A DNA stretch of 38,127 nucleotides from Caenibius sp. WL (GCF_019803445.1 NZ_CP081845.1:1-38127); one strand, 5' to 3'. Counted from the first letter of the stretch, positions 29,437 to 38,119 are shown. Notes: generated by a model from the letters alone, not told the origin. Numbers and translations: made by a program.

Positions 29437-29890
29437 CAACACTGTAGTTCCGAATGGCAAGCTTCCGAGCGAAGCGCAGTACCGGGACAATCTCATTCTC
29501 GGGCTGTCGCGCGTCAGCGCCAGGCATGGGCGGGGGCAGGTGGCCGACAAGTCGGGCCGGACCACGCGCGCGCTCGACAAGCTTTTCTCGGGCGGCTCGC
29601 ACGATACCACCGGCAAGGGCCTGCTCGACTTTCTCGCTGCCGATCTGACGGCGCTGGACGAAGTTCTTGCGCTTTATGGCGTCGGTATTCGTCCGCTGCG
29701 CAACGAAGCGGCGAACGATCTTCACACGATTTCCAGCCTGTCGAACCTCGCGGGCCAGTTCGCTGCGGCGCTGGAGGACGGCCATCGCTGCCATGTCGAA
29801 ACGCTTCAATTGGCCGATGCCGCGCGTCCCCTGATGAAAGCGCTCGGGGCCATTTGCTCCGAGGCCGACCAGATCAAGGGGGCGGCATGA
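29429..29890 (+). CDS. CII-like transcription activator
   Basis: 153 residues from ATG 29429 (GGGAA upstream); an upstream Met at 29417 is possible. A helical DNA-binding pattern (RDNLILGLSRVSARHGRGQVADKSGRTTRALDKLF) precedes a long four-helix-type segment ending in EADQIKGAA. By size, order and position after Cro, this is a plausible CII analogue that would promote establishment of lysogeny. No direct sequence match is claimed. Confidence 0.6.
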   Translation: MDSNTVVPNGKLPSEAQYRDNLILGLSRVSARHGRGQVADKSGRTTRALDKLFSGGSHDTTGKGLLDFLAADLTALDEVLALYGVGIRPLRNEAANDLHTISSLSNLAGQFAAALEDGHRCHVETLQLADAARPLMKALGAICSEADQIKGAA

Positions 29891-30210
29891 GCAGCCACTG
29901 CATCGAAAAGCCGCACGAACACGAGCGCATAATGACGGAGGCCAGTGAAGCTTTCGCCACCCGCATTGCTCTGGCGCGCAGCGGTGTCGCGCTGAAACCG
30001 AAGAATGACCTAATCTGGCGCATTCCGTTTCAGGGCAGGCCGTGGCCGGTCGGGTCCGACAAGTGGCGGCGCGGCGAAGCCGTGCGCAAGGCGTTCGAGC
30101 AGCGCGAAGCCCTTGTCGAAACACTTCGCGTCAGCCGCGATCCGTGCCCGCGTTGCAACACCCGCAAAGACATCGGCTGCAAGCATTTCCCGCTGGAGGT
30201 GCAGGTATGA
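29887..30210 (+). CDS. Small early protein, putative zinc knuckle
   Basis: 107 residues. The C-terminus (DPCPRCNTRKDIGCKHFP) carries C-x-x-C, a later Cys and His, likely zinc-binding. N-terminal basic helices. ATG overlaps the previous stop; stop overlaps the next ATG. Not recognised further. Confidence 0.65.
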   Translation: MSSHCIEKPHEHERIMTEASEAFATRIALARSGVALKPKNDLIWRIPFQGRPWPVGSDKWRRGEAVRKAFEQREALVETLRVSRDPCPRCNTRKDIGCKHFPLEVQV

Positions 30211-30353
30211 TCGCGCGCGCTCTTCGAAAGATTGAGGCGGACCTCGCCAAGCTGCTCGCTGAGCCGGACCTCATCACTGAGGAAACGCTCGCGCAAATCA
30301 GGCGTCAGGTCGCGGCCCAGGCTGAAATGCTGGAATTGGGATTGGAAGAATGA
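30207..30353 (+). CDS. 48-residue helical early protein
   Basis: 48 residues, nearly one amphipathic helix (ALRKIEADLAKLLAEPDLITEETLAQIRRQ), GGAGG seven bases upstream. Overlaps both neighbours by four bases. Could be a small coiled-coil modulator. Confidence 0.6.
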   Translation: MIARALRKIEADLAKLLAEPDLITEETLAQIRRQVAAQAEMLELGLEE

Positions 30354-30709
30354 CGAAGTATTCCGCCAAACGCACTGCGTGCGCGCATGGTCATGTCCAT
30401 GACAGCAAAATCGAAGCGGCGCGCTGCGACACGCTTCATACGCTGCAACAGACCGGGAATATCTCCCGTCTGGAAATGCAGCCGGAATTTCCCATCGTTA
30501 TCGATGGTCGGCACATCTGCACATACCGTGCTGACTTCGCGTATTTCAGTTCGACGTGCCGCATCGTCGAAGATGTGAAAGGCGTGCTGACGCCGGTCTA
30601 CCGCCTGAAGAAGAAGCTCGTCGAAGCCCTTCATGGTGTTGTCATTGCCGAGTTTCCTCCGCGCAAACGAAAGGCACGGAAGGCGAAGAAGGCGAGGGCG
30701 GCCGCATGA
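30350..30709 (+). CDS. DUF1064 PD-(D/E)XK endonuclease-like protein
   Basis: 119 residues. E22 (SKIEAARC), D62 (YRADFAYF) and D75-x-K77 (VEDVKG) are spaced as in PD-(D/E)XK nucleases, followed by YRLKKKL. DUF1064 proteins are viewed as resolvase- or endonuclease-like; role here likely resolution of replication branches or DNA processing before packaging. The Lys/Arg-rich tail would contact DNA. Coupled to neighbours (ATGA). Confidence 0.8.
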   Translation: MTKYSAKRTACAHGHVHDSKIEAARCDTLHTLQQTGNISRLEMQPEFPIVIDGRHICTYRADFAYFSSTCRIVEDVKGVLTPVYRLKKKLVEALHGVVIAEFPPRKRKARKAKKARAAA

Positions 30710-31476
30710 ACGCCTTTGCGAAACACGGGATCGATCACCTGTCAGCATCGTCGGTGAACCTTTTCATCGCACAGCCGGCACTCTGGTGCGCATCATACCT
30801 GATGAAGAAGCGGACTCCGGTAGGCCCGGCCGCGCATCGGGGAACGGCAATCGAATGCGGCGTTGAGGCTGGCCTGTTTGCGCCGGATATGCCGATTGAG
30901 GAATGCCAGACACTTGCGCTTGAGAAGTTCCATTCTCTCACGCGGCTGTCTTCTGACCCCCGTATTGAAAAGGAGCGCGGATCTATCGCGCCGTCCGTGG
31001 CGGTCGCTCTTGCGGAACTGCGCCAATACGGCGTCCCCGCTGCCCCGGAAGGCGGCGAACGCCAGCACAAGATGGTGATCGATCTTGCCGGTCTTCCCGT
31101 CCCGGTTTGGGGATATCTCGACTTCTACTGGGAACAGCACGGCATCATCGGTGACCTCAAGACGGTCGGCCGTATTCCCTCGCAGATCAGCGATGCGCAC
31201 GCCCGTCAGGGTTCGCTCTACACCCGACACGGATCGAACCTTCAGGTTCGTATGGCCTATGTGTCGGCCAAGAGCATCGCTGTTTACGTCATTGAGGATT
31301 CCGCCGCTCACCTGGCGAGTTTCGTCCGTGCCGCGCAGGCTATCGAGCGCCTGCTCTCGCTGAGCGATGACCCGGAATATCTGACCCGCTGCTTCGCGCC
31401 GGACCTCTCCAGTTTTTACTGGGGCGATCAATCTGCGCGCCGCATCGCCGCTGAAATTTGGGGCGATTCGGCATGA
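30706..31476 (+). CDS. PD-(D/E)XK exonuclease, RecB/AddAB-like
   Basis: 256 residues from ATG 30706. HRGTAIE (E50), WGYLDFYW (D139) and GDLKT (D150, K152) make the RecB-type nuclease core; QGSLY follows as the expected helical Q motif. It probably resects double-stranded ends for phage recombination, paired with an SSB and primase-helicase downstream. An upstream Met in the same frame lies within the DUF1064 gene. Confidence 0.8.
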   Translation: MNAFAKHGIDHLSASSVNLFIAQPALWCASYLMKKRTPVGPAAHRGTAIECGVEAGLFAPDMPIEECQTLALEKFHSLTRLSSDPRIEKERGSIAPSVAVALAELRQYGVPAAPEGGERQHKMVIDLAGLPVPVWGYLDFYWEQHGIIGDLKTVGRIPSQISDAHARQGSLYTRHGSNLQVRMAYVSAKSIAVYVIEDSAAHLASFVRAAQAIERLLSLSDDPEYLTRCFAPDLSSFYWGDQSARRIAAEIWGDSA

Positions 31477-31652
31477 CGCGCTCTTCCGAGCATTCCCCTT
31501 CCTGCGACTGGCCAACGGATCAGTACGACTGGGAATGTTCCTGCGGTGCCGTGCGCACCCGCCACCAGTTCTCGCCCCAAGGGCGGAAGGCACCTGCCGG
31601 GCCACATCGGCAGACACAACGAGTGAAGAGGAATGAACAATGGGCTTTATGA
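31473..31652 (+). CDS. Small Cys-rich protein before SSB
   Basis: 59 residues, MTRSSEHSPSCDWPTDQYDWECSCG, basic and unstructured C-terminus. Three Cys near the N-terminus. ATG overlaps the exonuclease stop; overlaps the SSB start by 13 bp. Weak coding evidence; may be a real small zinc protein. Confidence 0.5.
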   Translation: MTRSSEHSPSCDWPTDQYDWECSCGAVRTRHQFSPQGRKAPAGPHRQTQRVKRNEQWAL

Positions 31653-32266
31653 GCAACCCCGCTTCGGGCGGTGATTTCAAGGTCTACGTGAAGTACAACG
31701 CCAAGGCCGGTCGGTTCTATACCAAGGAGGACAAGCCGGAGGCGGCGGAATTTGAAGTTACCAACTTCACCGCGATCTTCGACATGGACAATCTCAAGAC
31801 GGGTTGGTTCCTGTTCGCGCCGGGCGTGGCCCCGGTGAAGAACATGGACCCCTCGCTCTCCGAAGCAGCGCCAAAGCCCGGCGAAGGGTTCAAGCGCGGG
31901 TTCGAACTGGACGTGTTCAGCGAAAAGAACCTCATGGGCGTGCGGGAGTTTTCTTCGACCGCAGGCGCCGTGATCGACGCGATGAACGATCTTTACGACC
32001 ACTGGGCGGCCGACAAGGCTTCCAATCCGGGTAAGCTGCCCGTGGTGAAGTGCGTTGGCGTTACCCCGGTGACCAACAAGCACGGCACCAACTATCGCCC
32101 ACAATTCGAAATCGTATCCTGGGCTGACCGGCCTTCGGAACTTGGCGGCGGTACGTCCCAGGCCGCTGCGCCTGCGGCTGCATCTGCACCGGCACAGAGC
32201 CAGCACACCCCTCCGCCTGCGGCACAACCCGTGCCCGCTGCTGCGGAAGATGACGTCGATTTCTGA
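31640..32266 (+). CDS. Phage single-stranded DNA-binding protein
   Basis: 208 residues. OB-fold-like N-terminal part (FKVYVKYNAKAGRFYTKED..., FEIVSWADRP) then a Pro/Ala/Gln-rich linker and an acidic tip AEDDVDF, the usual SSB C-terminus for partner binding. It coats single-stranded DNA in replication and recombination, fitting its place between exonuclease and primase-helicase. GAGGA about eight bases before ATG; a second Met three codons in. Confidence 0.75.
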   Translation: MGFMSNPASGGDFKVYVKYNAKAGRFYTKEDKPEAAEFEVTNFTAIFDMDNLKTGWFLFAPGVAPVKNMDPSLSEAAPKPGEGFKRGFELDVFSEKNLMGVREFSSTAGAVIDAMNDLYDHWAADKASNPGKLPVVKCVGVTPVTNKHGTNYRPQFEIVSWADRPSELGGGTSQAAAPAAASAPAQSQHTPPPAAQPVPAAAEDDVDF

Positions 32267-32272
32267 TGAAGC

Positions 32273-32303
32273 GGGGTCCGTTCGGTTCGAGCGAACGGAC
32301 CCC
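32273..32303 (+). repeat. Perfect 12-bp stem-loop between SSB and primase-helicase
   Basis: GGGGTCCGTTCG (32273-32284) pairs fully with CGAACGGACCCC (32292-32303) around a seven-base loop. No T-run follows. Too stable for chance; could be an mRNA processing or stabilising element, or an attenuator balancing SSB and helicase output. Confidence 0.6.
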
Positions 32304-32318
32304 TGACACGAAAGCCGA

Positions 32319-34370
32319 GTGAAGAGAATGGCAACCGTGGTGCAACCGATCATAGAGCCGGATACCAGTGCGATCAAAGAGCATCTGGACACGCTTTTTG
32401 CGCCTTGCGCAGAGGAGTATCCGCAAGGCTTGATCGAATTGCGCTACGGTGCCGCCTTCACCAGCGCCTATTTCAGCGCCCATCCCGAAGGGATCGCCGA
32501 GGCCGCCGCCTTCGCCGCGAACCGCAATCGGGAAGGGGCGAACGTCTATGTCGGCGTAAACCCGCGCAAGCCCGCAACCAAAGGCGCCGCAAACGATAGC
32601 GACGTCGCTATCGCGTTCTACCAATTCGCCGATCTTGACGATGCCGAAGCCGTCGAAATGGCGGGGCAGCGTCTCAAGGCCTTGCCGCCGACGATGACGG
32701 TCACAACAGGACTGGAACCACATCGTCGTCCGCACTTTTACTGGCAGCTTGAAGAGCCGGTCGGCAACATGGCTGCGTGGACCGAGCGGCAGCGCGGTAT
32801 CGCCCAATCTCTGGGCGGGGATGCAGTCATCAATCCCTCGCGCATCATGCGCCTCGCAGGGACAGTGAACTATCCGCCCCAGCATAAGCTCGCCAAGGGT
32901 TACCGCATGGAGCTGACTTCGCTCCGCACGCGGTTCAGCGACGAACGCGAACCGGTTACGCCGGATCAAATCACGGCTGCATTTCCGGGGCGTTCCAGCG
33001 CAGGCGATCACGTCAGCCCTGGTGCCGGTCAATCGACGTTGTCGGCTATGAGGCGCACACAAGTCGGCGATCTGATCGACGCGTGCCGCCGAGGCGATCA
33101 ATGGCACAACAACATGATCCGCCTTGTCGCTCATCTCGCGGGCAAGGATCGCACGAGTGCTGAAATCTTCGCGATAGCCGATCACATCACTTTGCCCGGC
33201 TACTCCGTTCAGCAAACTCTCCGGGAAATGCAAACCGCGCTTGAAGGCGCGCGCACCAAATACGGGTTCGCCGAACCGGTCGATGATGTCGAGACAGAGG
33301 AAGCGGGTAGGGAAGAAGCAGACAGCATCTTTCCCCTGCTTGATTTCGATGAGATCGATCGTCTCCCGCCTCCGACCTGGCTCGTCCACGAAATGATTGC
33401 CGAGCAAGGACTGAGTGTCATCTACGGCGACCCCGGCGCGGGCAAATCATTCATCGCTCTCGATATGGCGCTGCGCGTCGCTATCGGCATGGGCTGGCAC
33501 GGCACGCAGTCCATGCAAACCGGCGTGCTCTACATTGCCGGTGAGGGCTCTGCGGGCCTTGCGAAGCGCATCAAGGGCTGGAAACGCGAACACGGGTTGG
33601 AAGGTGCGGATGCGCCGTTCCTCCTGCTTCCTATCGCCGTGCAGCTTTTGGACGAGAAGCATCGGGCCAAGCTGGTCCGTACTATCGACGCTGCAATAGC
33701 GCGCGCAGGCTTCAAGATCGGACTTATTGTCATCGACACTGTTTCTCGCGCGCTCGCTGGCGCCGACGAGAACGGGCAGGAGTCGATGAGCGCCTTCGTC
33801 GCGGCCTGTGACGAAATCAAACTCCATACTGGCGGCGCCGTCATCGGCGTGCACCACTCAGGCAAAGATAAGGAAAAAGGAATGAGAGGCAGCACAGTCC
33901 TTTTGGGCGGCTGCGACGCGTCAATCAGGATATCGAAATCAGACGAAATAGTGACCTTGAAAACGGAAAAGCAAAAAGACGCTGAGGAAGCAGAACCGAT
34001 CTACATGCGCATGAAAAAGGTAACGTGGGCACAGGGACTGGAAGAAGAGCAAAGCACACTGGTGCCGTTCCGTTCGGAGGCACCGGCCATTGAACGTGAA
34101 GACCTGAGCAATGAGCAAATAGCGAAAGCCTTCGGGATCATCGCCGACAAGTGGATTGAGGCTAGCCCGCTCTCCACAGCGCCGAATACTCGCGCACAGG
34201 GAAGGTATGCGCCAAGCGTCCTGTCCAGTGCTCTCGGGTGCCCCGAACGGCTGATTTCGACCTACCTCACATCGTGGCTGGAGACCGGGTGTCTGGCCAT
34301 CGAAATAGCCGACCAGCACACGAAGTCGAAGGGGCTGCGTGTGCTCAATCCCATCATCAGAGGAGCATGA
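32319..34370 (+). CDS. Primase-helicase (AEP primase plus RepA-type ATPase)
   Basis: 683 residues (GTG at 32319, or ATG at 32328 with three fewer). N-terminal part: FADLDD at 104-109 provides the paired Asp of AEP/RepB-type primases, with PHFYW and an NPSRIMRLAGTVNYP motif. C-terminal part: Walker A GDPGAGKS (370-377), Walker B LIVIDT (469-474) and VHHSGKD, as in RepA/AAA_25 helicases. Together they prime and unwind DNA at the origin, which is probably the iteron array directly downstream. No C-terminal regulatory domain noted. Confidence 0.88.
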   Translation: MKRMATVVQPIIEPDTSAIKEHLDTLFAPCAEEYPQGLIELRYGAAFTSAYFSAHPEGIAEAAAFAANRNREGANVYVGVNPRKPATKGAANDSDVAIAFYQFADLDDAEAVEMAGQRLKALPPTMTVTTGLEPHRRPHFYWQLEEPVGNMAAWTERQRGIAQSLGGDAVINPSRIMRLAGTVNYPPQHKLAKGYRMELTSLRTRFSDEREPVTPDQITAAFPGRSSAGDHVSPGAGQSTLSAMRRTQVGDLIDACRRGDQWHNNMIRLVAHLAGKDRTSAEIFAIADHITLPGYSVQQTLREMQTALEGARTKYGFAEPVDDVETEEAGREEADSIFPLLDFDEIDRLPPPTWLVHEMIAEQGLSVIYGDPGAGKSFIALDMALRVAIGMGWHGTQSMQTGVLYIAGEGSAGLAKRIKGWKREHGLEGADAPFLLLPIAVQLLDEKHRAKLVRTIDAAIARAGFKIGLIVIDTVSRALAGADENGQESMSAFVAACDEIKLHTGGAVIGVHHSGKDKEKGMRGSTVLLGGCDASIRISKSDEIVTLKTEKQKDAEEAEPIYMRMKKVTWAQGLEEEQSTLVPFRSEAPAIEREDLSNEQIAKAFGIIADKWIEASPLSTAPNTRAQGRYAPSVLSSALGCPERLISTYLTSWLETGCLAIEIADQHTKSKGLRVLNPIIRGA

Positions 34371-34378
34371 AATGACGC

Positions 34379-34550
34379 TGCGGAAGCCTTGCGGAAGTCT
34401 TGCGGAAGCTGCGGAAGTCGACTTCCGCAATCCGCTGAAACCCGCAGAAATCCTTGCGGAAGCCCTTTGCGGAAGTCTGCGGAAGTCTGCGGAAGCTCCT
34501 TCGGAAACCCGCAGAAATCCTTGCGGAAGTCTGCGGAAGTGTTGCGGAAG
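34379..34550 (+). repeat. TGCGGAAG iteron array, putative origin of replication
   Basis: Eleven direct TGCGGAAG copies begin at 34379, 34390, 34401, 34410, 34455, 34468, 34478, 34488, 34522, 34532 and 34543, plus one inverted copy (34422-34429). Within clusters spacing is 9-13 bp, about one helical turn. A 22-bp unit around CCGCAGAAATCC and an iteron recurs at 34441 and 34508. This is the form of an initiator-bound origin and sits just after the primase-helicase gene. Confidence 0.75.
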
Positions 34551-34587
34551 TAGACCCTCCCCCTACGGGGGAGCTTTCTGGGGCGCT

Positions 34588-34606
34588 CCCCCTCGGGGAA
34601 TTTTTG
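34588..34606 (+). terminator. Weak hairpin with T-run after the iterons
   Basis: TCCCC-CTC-GGGGA followed by ATTTTT just before the 34623 gene. A five-pair stem is short; may be a partial terminator or part of the origin's melting region. Confidence 0.35.
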
Positions 34607-34622
34607 CGTCGGGAGCGACGGC

Positions 34623-35207
34623 ATGACCGGCGCACCGCCACCGACCAGGTCGATGATCGCCCGTGCCATCGGCGAGATCATCAAGACCGTCGATGAACAC
34701 GCTCGCCAGACCAATCGCCGGTGGGGCTTCAATCGATTGCCCCATCTCGTTCCGCCGACGTGGACTGAGAAATTCGTTTCGCAGAAACGCAAATGGGAAC
34801 TGGCCTGCTTCGAATGCGCTGGCTCGCTCAAGCAGAGCGATCTTGATCGCGTTCGCAAACATGGCGATGCCATGCTGCGTGCGTACGAGGCGCTGGAGCG
34901 GATCGCCATCGAAAGTGGCTTCTCGCCAGCACCGCCATCGTGGTGGGAATTCGAACTGAAAGACGGCACGCCGGTAATTCTCGTGCGCGATCGGGCCGAA
35001 CTGGCGCAGGTCCAACCCGATGGCCGGGCGGTTCAGATATGGTCGCTCGAGGAGATCGCCGAAATCGTTTCGAAGTTCCCGGAGATTTCCCGCGCCAAGG
35101 ATTGTTTCCCCGGCGCTGAGGTTATCCAGATGGGAACCAGCTTCAAGGTCCATGACGAGCTGAACGACAGTTTGGATGGCTTGCCGTTCGCGATGGAGGG
35201 GAACTGA
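34623..35207 (+). CDS. Post-origin early protein, unknown
   Basis: 194 residues, GGGAG eight bases upstream. Helical with aromatic-rich region (FNRLPHLVPPTWTEKF, PPSWWEFELKDGTPV). Located right after the origin and before two short genes, a region where phages carry NinB-like or replication-adjacent factors. No motif recognised. Confidence 0.65.
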   Translation: MTGAPPPTRSMIARAIGEIIKTVDEHARQTNRRWGFNRLPHLVPPTWTEKFVSQKRKWELACFECAGSLKQSDLDRVRKHGDAMLRAYEALERIAIESGFSPAPPSWWEFELKDGTPVILVRDRAELAQVQPDGRAVQIWSLEEIAEIVSKFPEISRAKDCFPGAEVIQMGTSFKVHDELNDSLDGLPFAMEGN

Positions 35208-35275
35208 TGAGCAGCTTCGCTGGACGGACACAGGGGATGACTGGGACGTGGTTGCAGTACGGAGGGCGTGAGTGA
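35207..35275 (+). CDS. Possible 22-residue peptide
   Basis: A frame of 22 codons begins at the stop of the upstream gene (TGATG) and ends at the start of the next. Its existence would give a fully coupled operon; its brevity makes it uncertain. Confidence 0.3.
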   Translation: MSSFAGRTQGMTGTWLQYGGRE

Positions 35276-35811
35276 TGAGCAGGGCAGGGCGGAAACGAAA
35301 GCAGGGCGCACGCACAAAGTCAGGGCGTCTCTCCCGAGCGGCAATCAACTTCGACAAGGGCACGGAACGAGCGCAGGCGATGCAATCATTGTACGGTACG
35401 GACGGCGCCGATCAGATTGGGCGCGCCTATCGCTGGGGGTTGCTGGGTGAGGGGAATGAGGCAAAGGCCTTGCTTGATCTATCCCGCAAGCTTGCGAACG
35501 CGTACTGGCGAGCTTTCACTACGGGCCCCATAGTCAGCGCGATCGCTGACAAGACAGGTGGCAGCATCGTCGATCTGGATCACGAGAAGATCAAGCGGCA
35601 AGAGCAATGGCTGACGGAATGCTTGCGGTTCGTGGATCGGATGGGCGTTCGCCGGTCGTTCGACCAACTTGTCATTGACGTGAATCCGGATCACGGGCCG
35701 CCTTGGCTTGATAATCTCATCTTCGCTCGCCGTACCCATAAGCACGCCGACCCGATGGATGAAAGACGCCTGCGCGAAGCTCTCGACGGATTATGCGCTT
35801 TGATCGCTTGA
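35275..35811 (+). CDS. Last gene of the rightward early operon, unknown
   Basis: 178 residues from ATG 35275 with GGAGG nine bases upstream. Very basic N-terminus (SRAGRKRKQGARTKSGRLSRAAINFDKGTERAQ) and a helical body. The promoter-distal slot before the terminase region is where lambda-like phages place the Q antiterminator; a DNA- or RNA-binding late regulator would fit, but there is no sequence proof. I recall short basic proteins with a similar start in alphaproteobacterial prophages. Confidence 0.65.
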   Translation: MSRAGRKRKQGARTKSGRLSRAAINFDKGTERAQAMQSLYGTDGADQIGRAYRWGLLGEGNEAKALLDLSRKLANAYWRAFTTGPIVSAIADKTGGSIVDLDHEKIKRQEQWLTECLRFVDRMGVRRSFDQLVIDVNPDHGPPWLDNLIFARRTHKHADPMDERRLREALDGLCALIA

Positions 35812-36291
35812 CACGGAACAAAAGGTGATTCAAAAGGACGAAATAGTAATTGGGGTGTCTCACGCTGATTACAAAAAATCGAAAACTATGCCCGCCAGAG
35901 CATTTTCGATGAATGGGTCGCGCACGGAAAGCCGGGCGCGGCCCTTTCGCTTCTTCAAGCTAGACCACGCTGGTTCCATTCACTCGATAGAGGTTGGCCG
36001 AAAGCCAGCGTGGTCAACCATTCGGCAGTCAGATCACTCCCTCTCTGACTGCCTTGCCCATCCACCCGACACAGACACCAGAAGCGCGACTTATGCGGCG
36101 CGCACGTGATCGCGTGTGCGATGGGCAGAAATTCATAGGGGTGGTCCTTTCAAAGCCGACAATGGCGGCGGCTTCGAGGGTCAGGCTGCTTTCACGAGTT
36201 AACGCTGTCCACCCCGCCGATAGGTTGTACGACCATCGGATAGTATCGTGGCGAAGCTTGGCAACGTCAGACCTAATTCATGGAGGCGTAG
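35812..36291. other. 480-bp intergenic region: structured RNA or pac-type DNA
   Basis: No convincing gene. Two long perfect hairpins lie in tandem: GACCACGCTGG / CCAGCGTGGTC (35963-35973, 36005-36015) and GGCAGTCAGA / TCTGACTGCC (36024-36033, 36044-36053). Inside the first, GGCCGAAAGCC would form a GNRA-like loop. It lies directly upstream of the terminase genes, where a pac or cos site, or a small RNA, would be expected. A short ORF at 35994-36299 (basic, no motif) is not convincing. Confidence 0.45.
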
Positions 36292-36774
36292 ATGGCTAAC
36301 CGCACCTTCCAAGATGACCAGATCGAAGAGCTGTTGGACCGCCTCGCCTCTGGAATGGAAAGCCTTGCCGCCATTTGCCGTGATCCGCGCATGCCGGGAT
36401 TGCGTACGGTGTATGACTGGATCGAATGCGATCCTGAATTTGCCGCACGTTTCCGCGCGCGAAAGGCGATCGGTGTGCGGGCGATGGTCGATGACTGCAA
36501 GGAAATCGCGGACGAGCCTGTTCGTGACGCGGTTGAAGTCGCCAACAAGCGGGTTCGGATAGACACGCGGCTGAGGCTGGCTGGCAAATGGCTTCGGGAT
36601 GAATTTGGCGAGCAGGTGAATATCAACACCAAGTCTGAGGTAACATATCGTCATGACCTTAGCGGCTACAGCGCCGATGAACTCGACGCGCTTGAAAAAC
36701 TTGTCGCAAAGGGTGCCAACGCTGACGGAGATCAGGGCGGAGAGGGCGCGCCGCAGTCTGGCCGCGTTCACTAG
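36292..36774 (+). CDS. terS: Terminase small subunit
   Basis: 160 residues. N-terminal helix-turn-helix-like segment (LASGMESLAAICRDPRMPGLRTVYDWIEC) of the type that recognises packaging sites, long central helices and acidic C-terminus (GDQGGEG). GGAGG lies six bases upstream. It should bind the packaging site, perhaps in the 35812-36291 region, and guide TerL. Overlaps TerL. Confidence 0.8.
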   Translation: MANRTFQDDQIEELLDRLASGMESLAAICRDPRMPGLRTVYDWIECDPEFAARFRARKAIGVRAMVDDCKEIADEPVRDAVEVANKRVRIDTRLRLAGKWLRDEFGEQVNINTKSEVTYRHDLSGYSADELDALEKLVAKGANADGDQGGEGAPQSGRVH

Positions 36775-38119
36775 CTTTACCAACGCAGATTACATTCACG
36801 CGGAACACCAGCGGAAACTAGACACCTATTTGGAGGCCACTGAGCGCGGCGAGATCGACCGGCTGATGGTCTTTATGCCGCCGCGACATGGCAAGAGCGA
36901 GAAGACCACCAAGCGGTTTCCTGCATGGTATCTCGGGCGAAACCCTAAGCATCAGGTAATCTCAGCGAGCTACAACAGCGATCTGGCCACTGACTTTGGC
37001 CGAGAAGTTAAAGGGATCATTTCTTCGCCTGAATATGGCGATGTGTTTGGCAATGTCGGGCTTCGGCAGGACAGCCGGGCCGCTGACCGAATGAACACTA
37101 ATCACGGCGGTGCTTATTTCGCTGTTGGTGTTGGCACAGCGACAACCGGACGCGGCGCTCATCTCGCTATCATCGATGACCCGTTTAAGGATCGCGAAGA
37201 CGCTGACAGTGAAACCCAGCGCGAGAAGGTTTGGAACTGGTATCGATCAACGCTGTTCACGCGGCTTATGCCGGGCGGGGCAATCGTTTTGGTGCAGACG
37301 CGCTGGCATGAGGATGATCTTGCGGGCCGCCTGCTGGAACAGGATGGCAGAGTTGAGGACGGCGGTGAATGGACCGTCCTGGAGCTTCCTGCGCTCGATG
37401 AGAATGGCAAAGCGCTCTGGCCGGAATGGTACGATGAGGCAGCGCTCCTGCGCATCAAAAACACAGTCGGCCCGCGCGAGTGGTCGGCGCTTTATCAGCA
37501 GAAGCCACAGCCCGATGAAGGGACGTTCTTCAAGCGGGACTGGTTCAACACGTGGGATAAGCTTCCTGCGCTGCGGTATTACGGAACGAGTGATTACGCT
37601 GTCACAGACGGCGGCGGAGATTACACGGTCCATAGGGTTTGGGGCATTTCTCCCAGCGGAGACATTTTTCGCGTCGATGGGTGGCGCGGCCAGACAGCAA
37701 GCGACGAATGGATAGAGCGTAAACTGGATCTGATAGCGAAGTACAAGCCGCTGTGTTGGTTCGGTGAGGGCGGGGTTATTCAGAAGGCTGTCGAGCCGAT
37801 GCTCAAGCGCCGGATGCGCGAGCGCAACGTTCATTGCCGATTGGAATGGCTTTCCAGCGTCGCGGATAAGCCGACGCGGGCCAGATCGTTCCAAGCCATG
37901 GCTGCGACGGGGCGCGTGCATTTCGAGCCTGGAGCGGACATCAGTGAGTTTCTGGTGTTCCCGGCAGGCAAGCATGACGACGATGTTGATACGGCGAGCT
38001 TGATCGGTCGGGCTATCGATCAGGCGCATCCTGCCATTGTGGCAGCGCAGAAGCACAAGCAACGCCGCGATGGGTACTGGCCGCAAGAGCAAGCCGATAA
38101 CGATTGGATGACGGTCTAG
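36713..38119 (+). CDS. terL: Terminase large subunit
   Basis: 468 residues from GTG 36713 (an ATG at 36653 would add 20 residues and overlap terS by 122 bp). Walker A-like MPPRHGKS, an ATPase DDP (LAIIDDP) and a nuclease domain rich in Asp pairs (TSDYAVTDGGGDYT, AGKHDDDVDTASL) give the motor plus RNase-H-fold nuclease of headful or cohesive-end packagers. It docks on the portal, which the circular reading puts directly next. Confidence 0.9.
   Translation: MPTLTEIRAERARRSLAAFTSFTNADYIHAEHQRKLDTYLEATERGEIDRLMVFMPPRHGKSEKTTKRFPAWYLGRNPKHQVISASYNSDLATDFGREVKGIISSPEYGDVFGNVGLRQDSRAADRMNTNHGGAYFAVGVGTATTGRGAHLAIIDDPFKDREDADSETQREKVWNWYRSTLFTRLMPGGAIVLVQTRWHEDDLAGRLLEQDGRVEDGGEWTVLELPALDENGKALWPEWYDEAALLRIKNTVGPREWSALYQQKPQPDEGTFFKRDWFNTWDKLPALRYYGTSDYAVTDGGGDYTVHRVWGISPSGDIFRVDGWRGQTASDEWIERKLDLIAKYKPLCWFGEGGVIQKAVEPMLKRRMRERNVHCRLEWLSSVADKPTRARSFQAMAATGRVHFEPGADISEFLVFPAGKHDDDVDTASLIGRAIDQAHPAIVAAQKHKQRRDGYWPQEQADNDWMTV

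Larger units (their letters stand above)
34372..34626 (+). other. Short ORF spanning the iteron array
   Basis: 84 codons from ATG 34372, whose residues are dictated by the TGCGGAAG repeats (Ala/Glu/Gly/Cys/Ser-rich). This is probably a by-product of the repeats rather than a protein, though the frame does stay open across the array. Confidence 0.3.

Noticed and set aside
32061-33407. 448-residue minus-strand ORF
   Set aside because: Runs opposite to SSB and primase-helicase, which have clear motifs; no ribosome site and no motifs of its own.
35825-36109. 94-residue plus ORF (GTG start)
   Set aside because: Covers the two tandem hairpins, no ribosome site, low-complexity composition.
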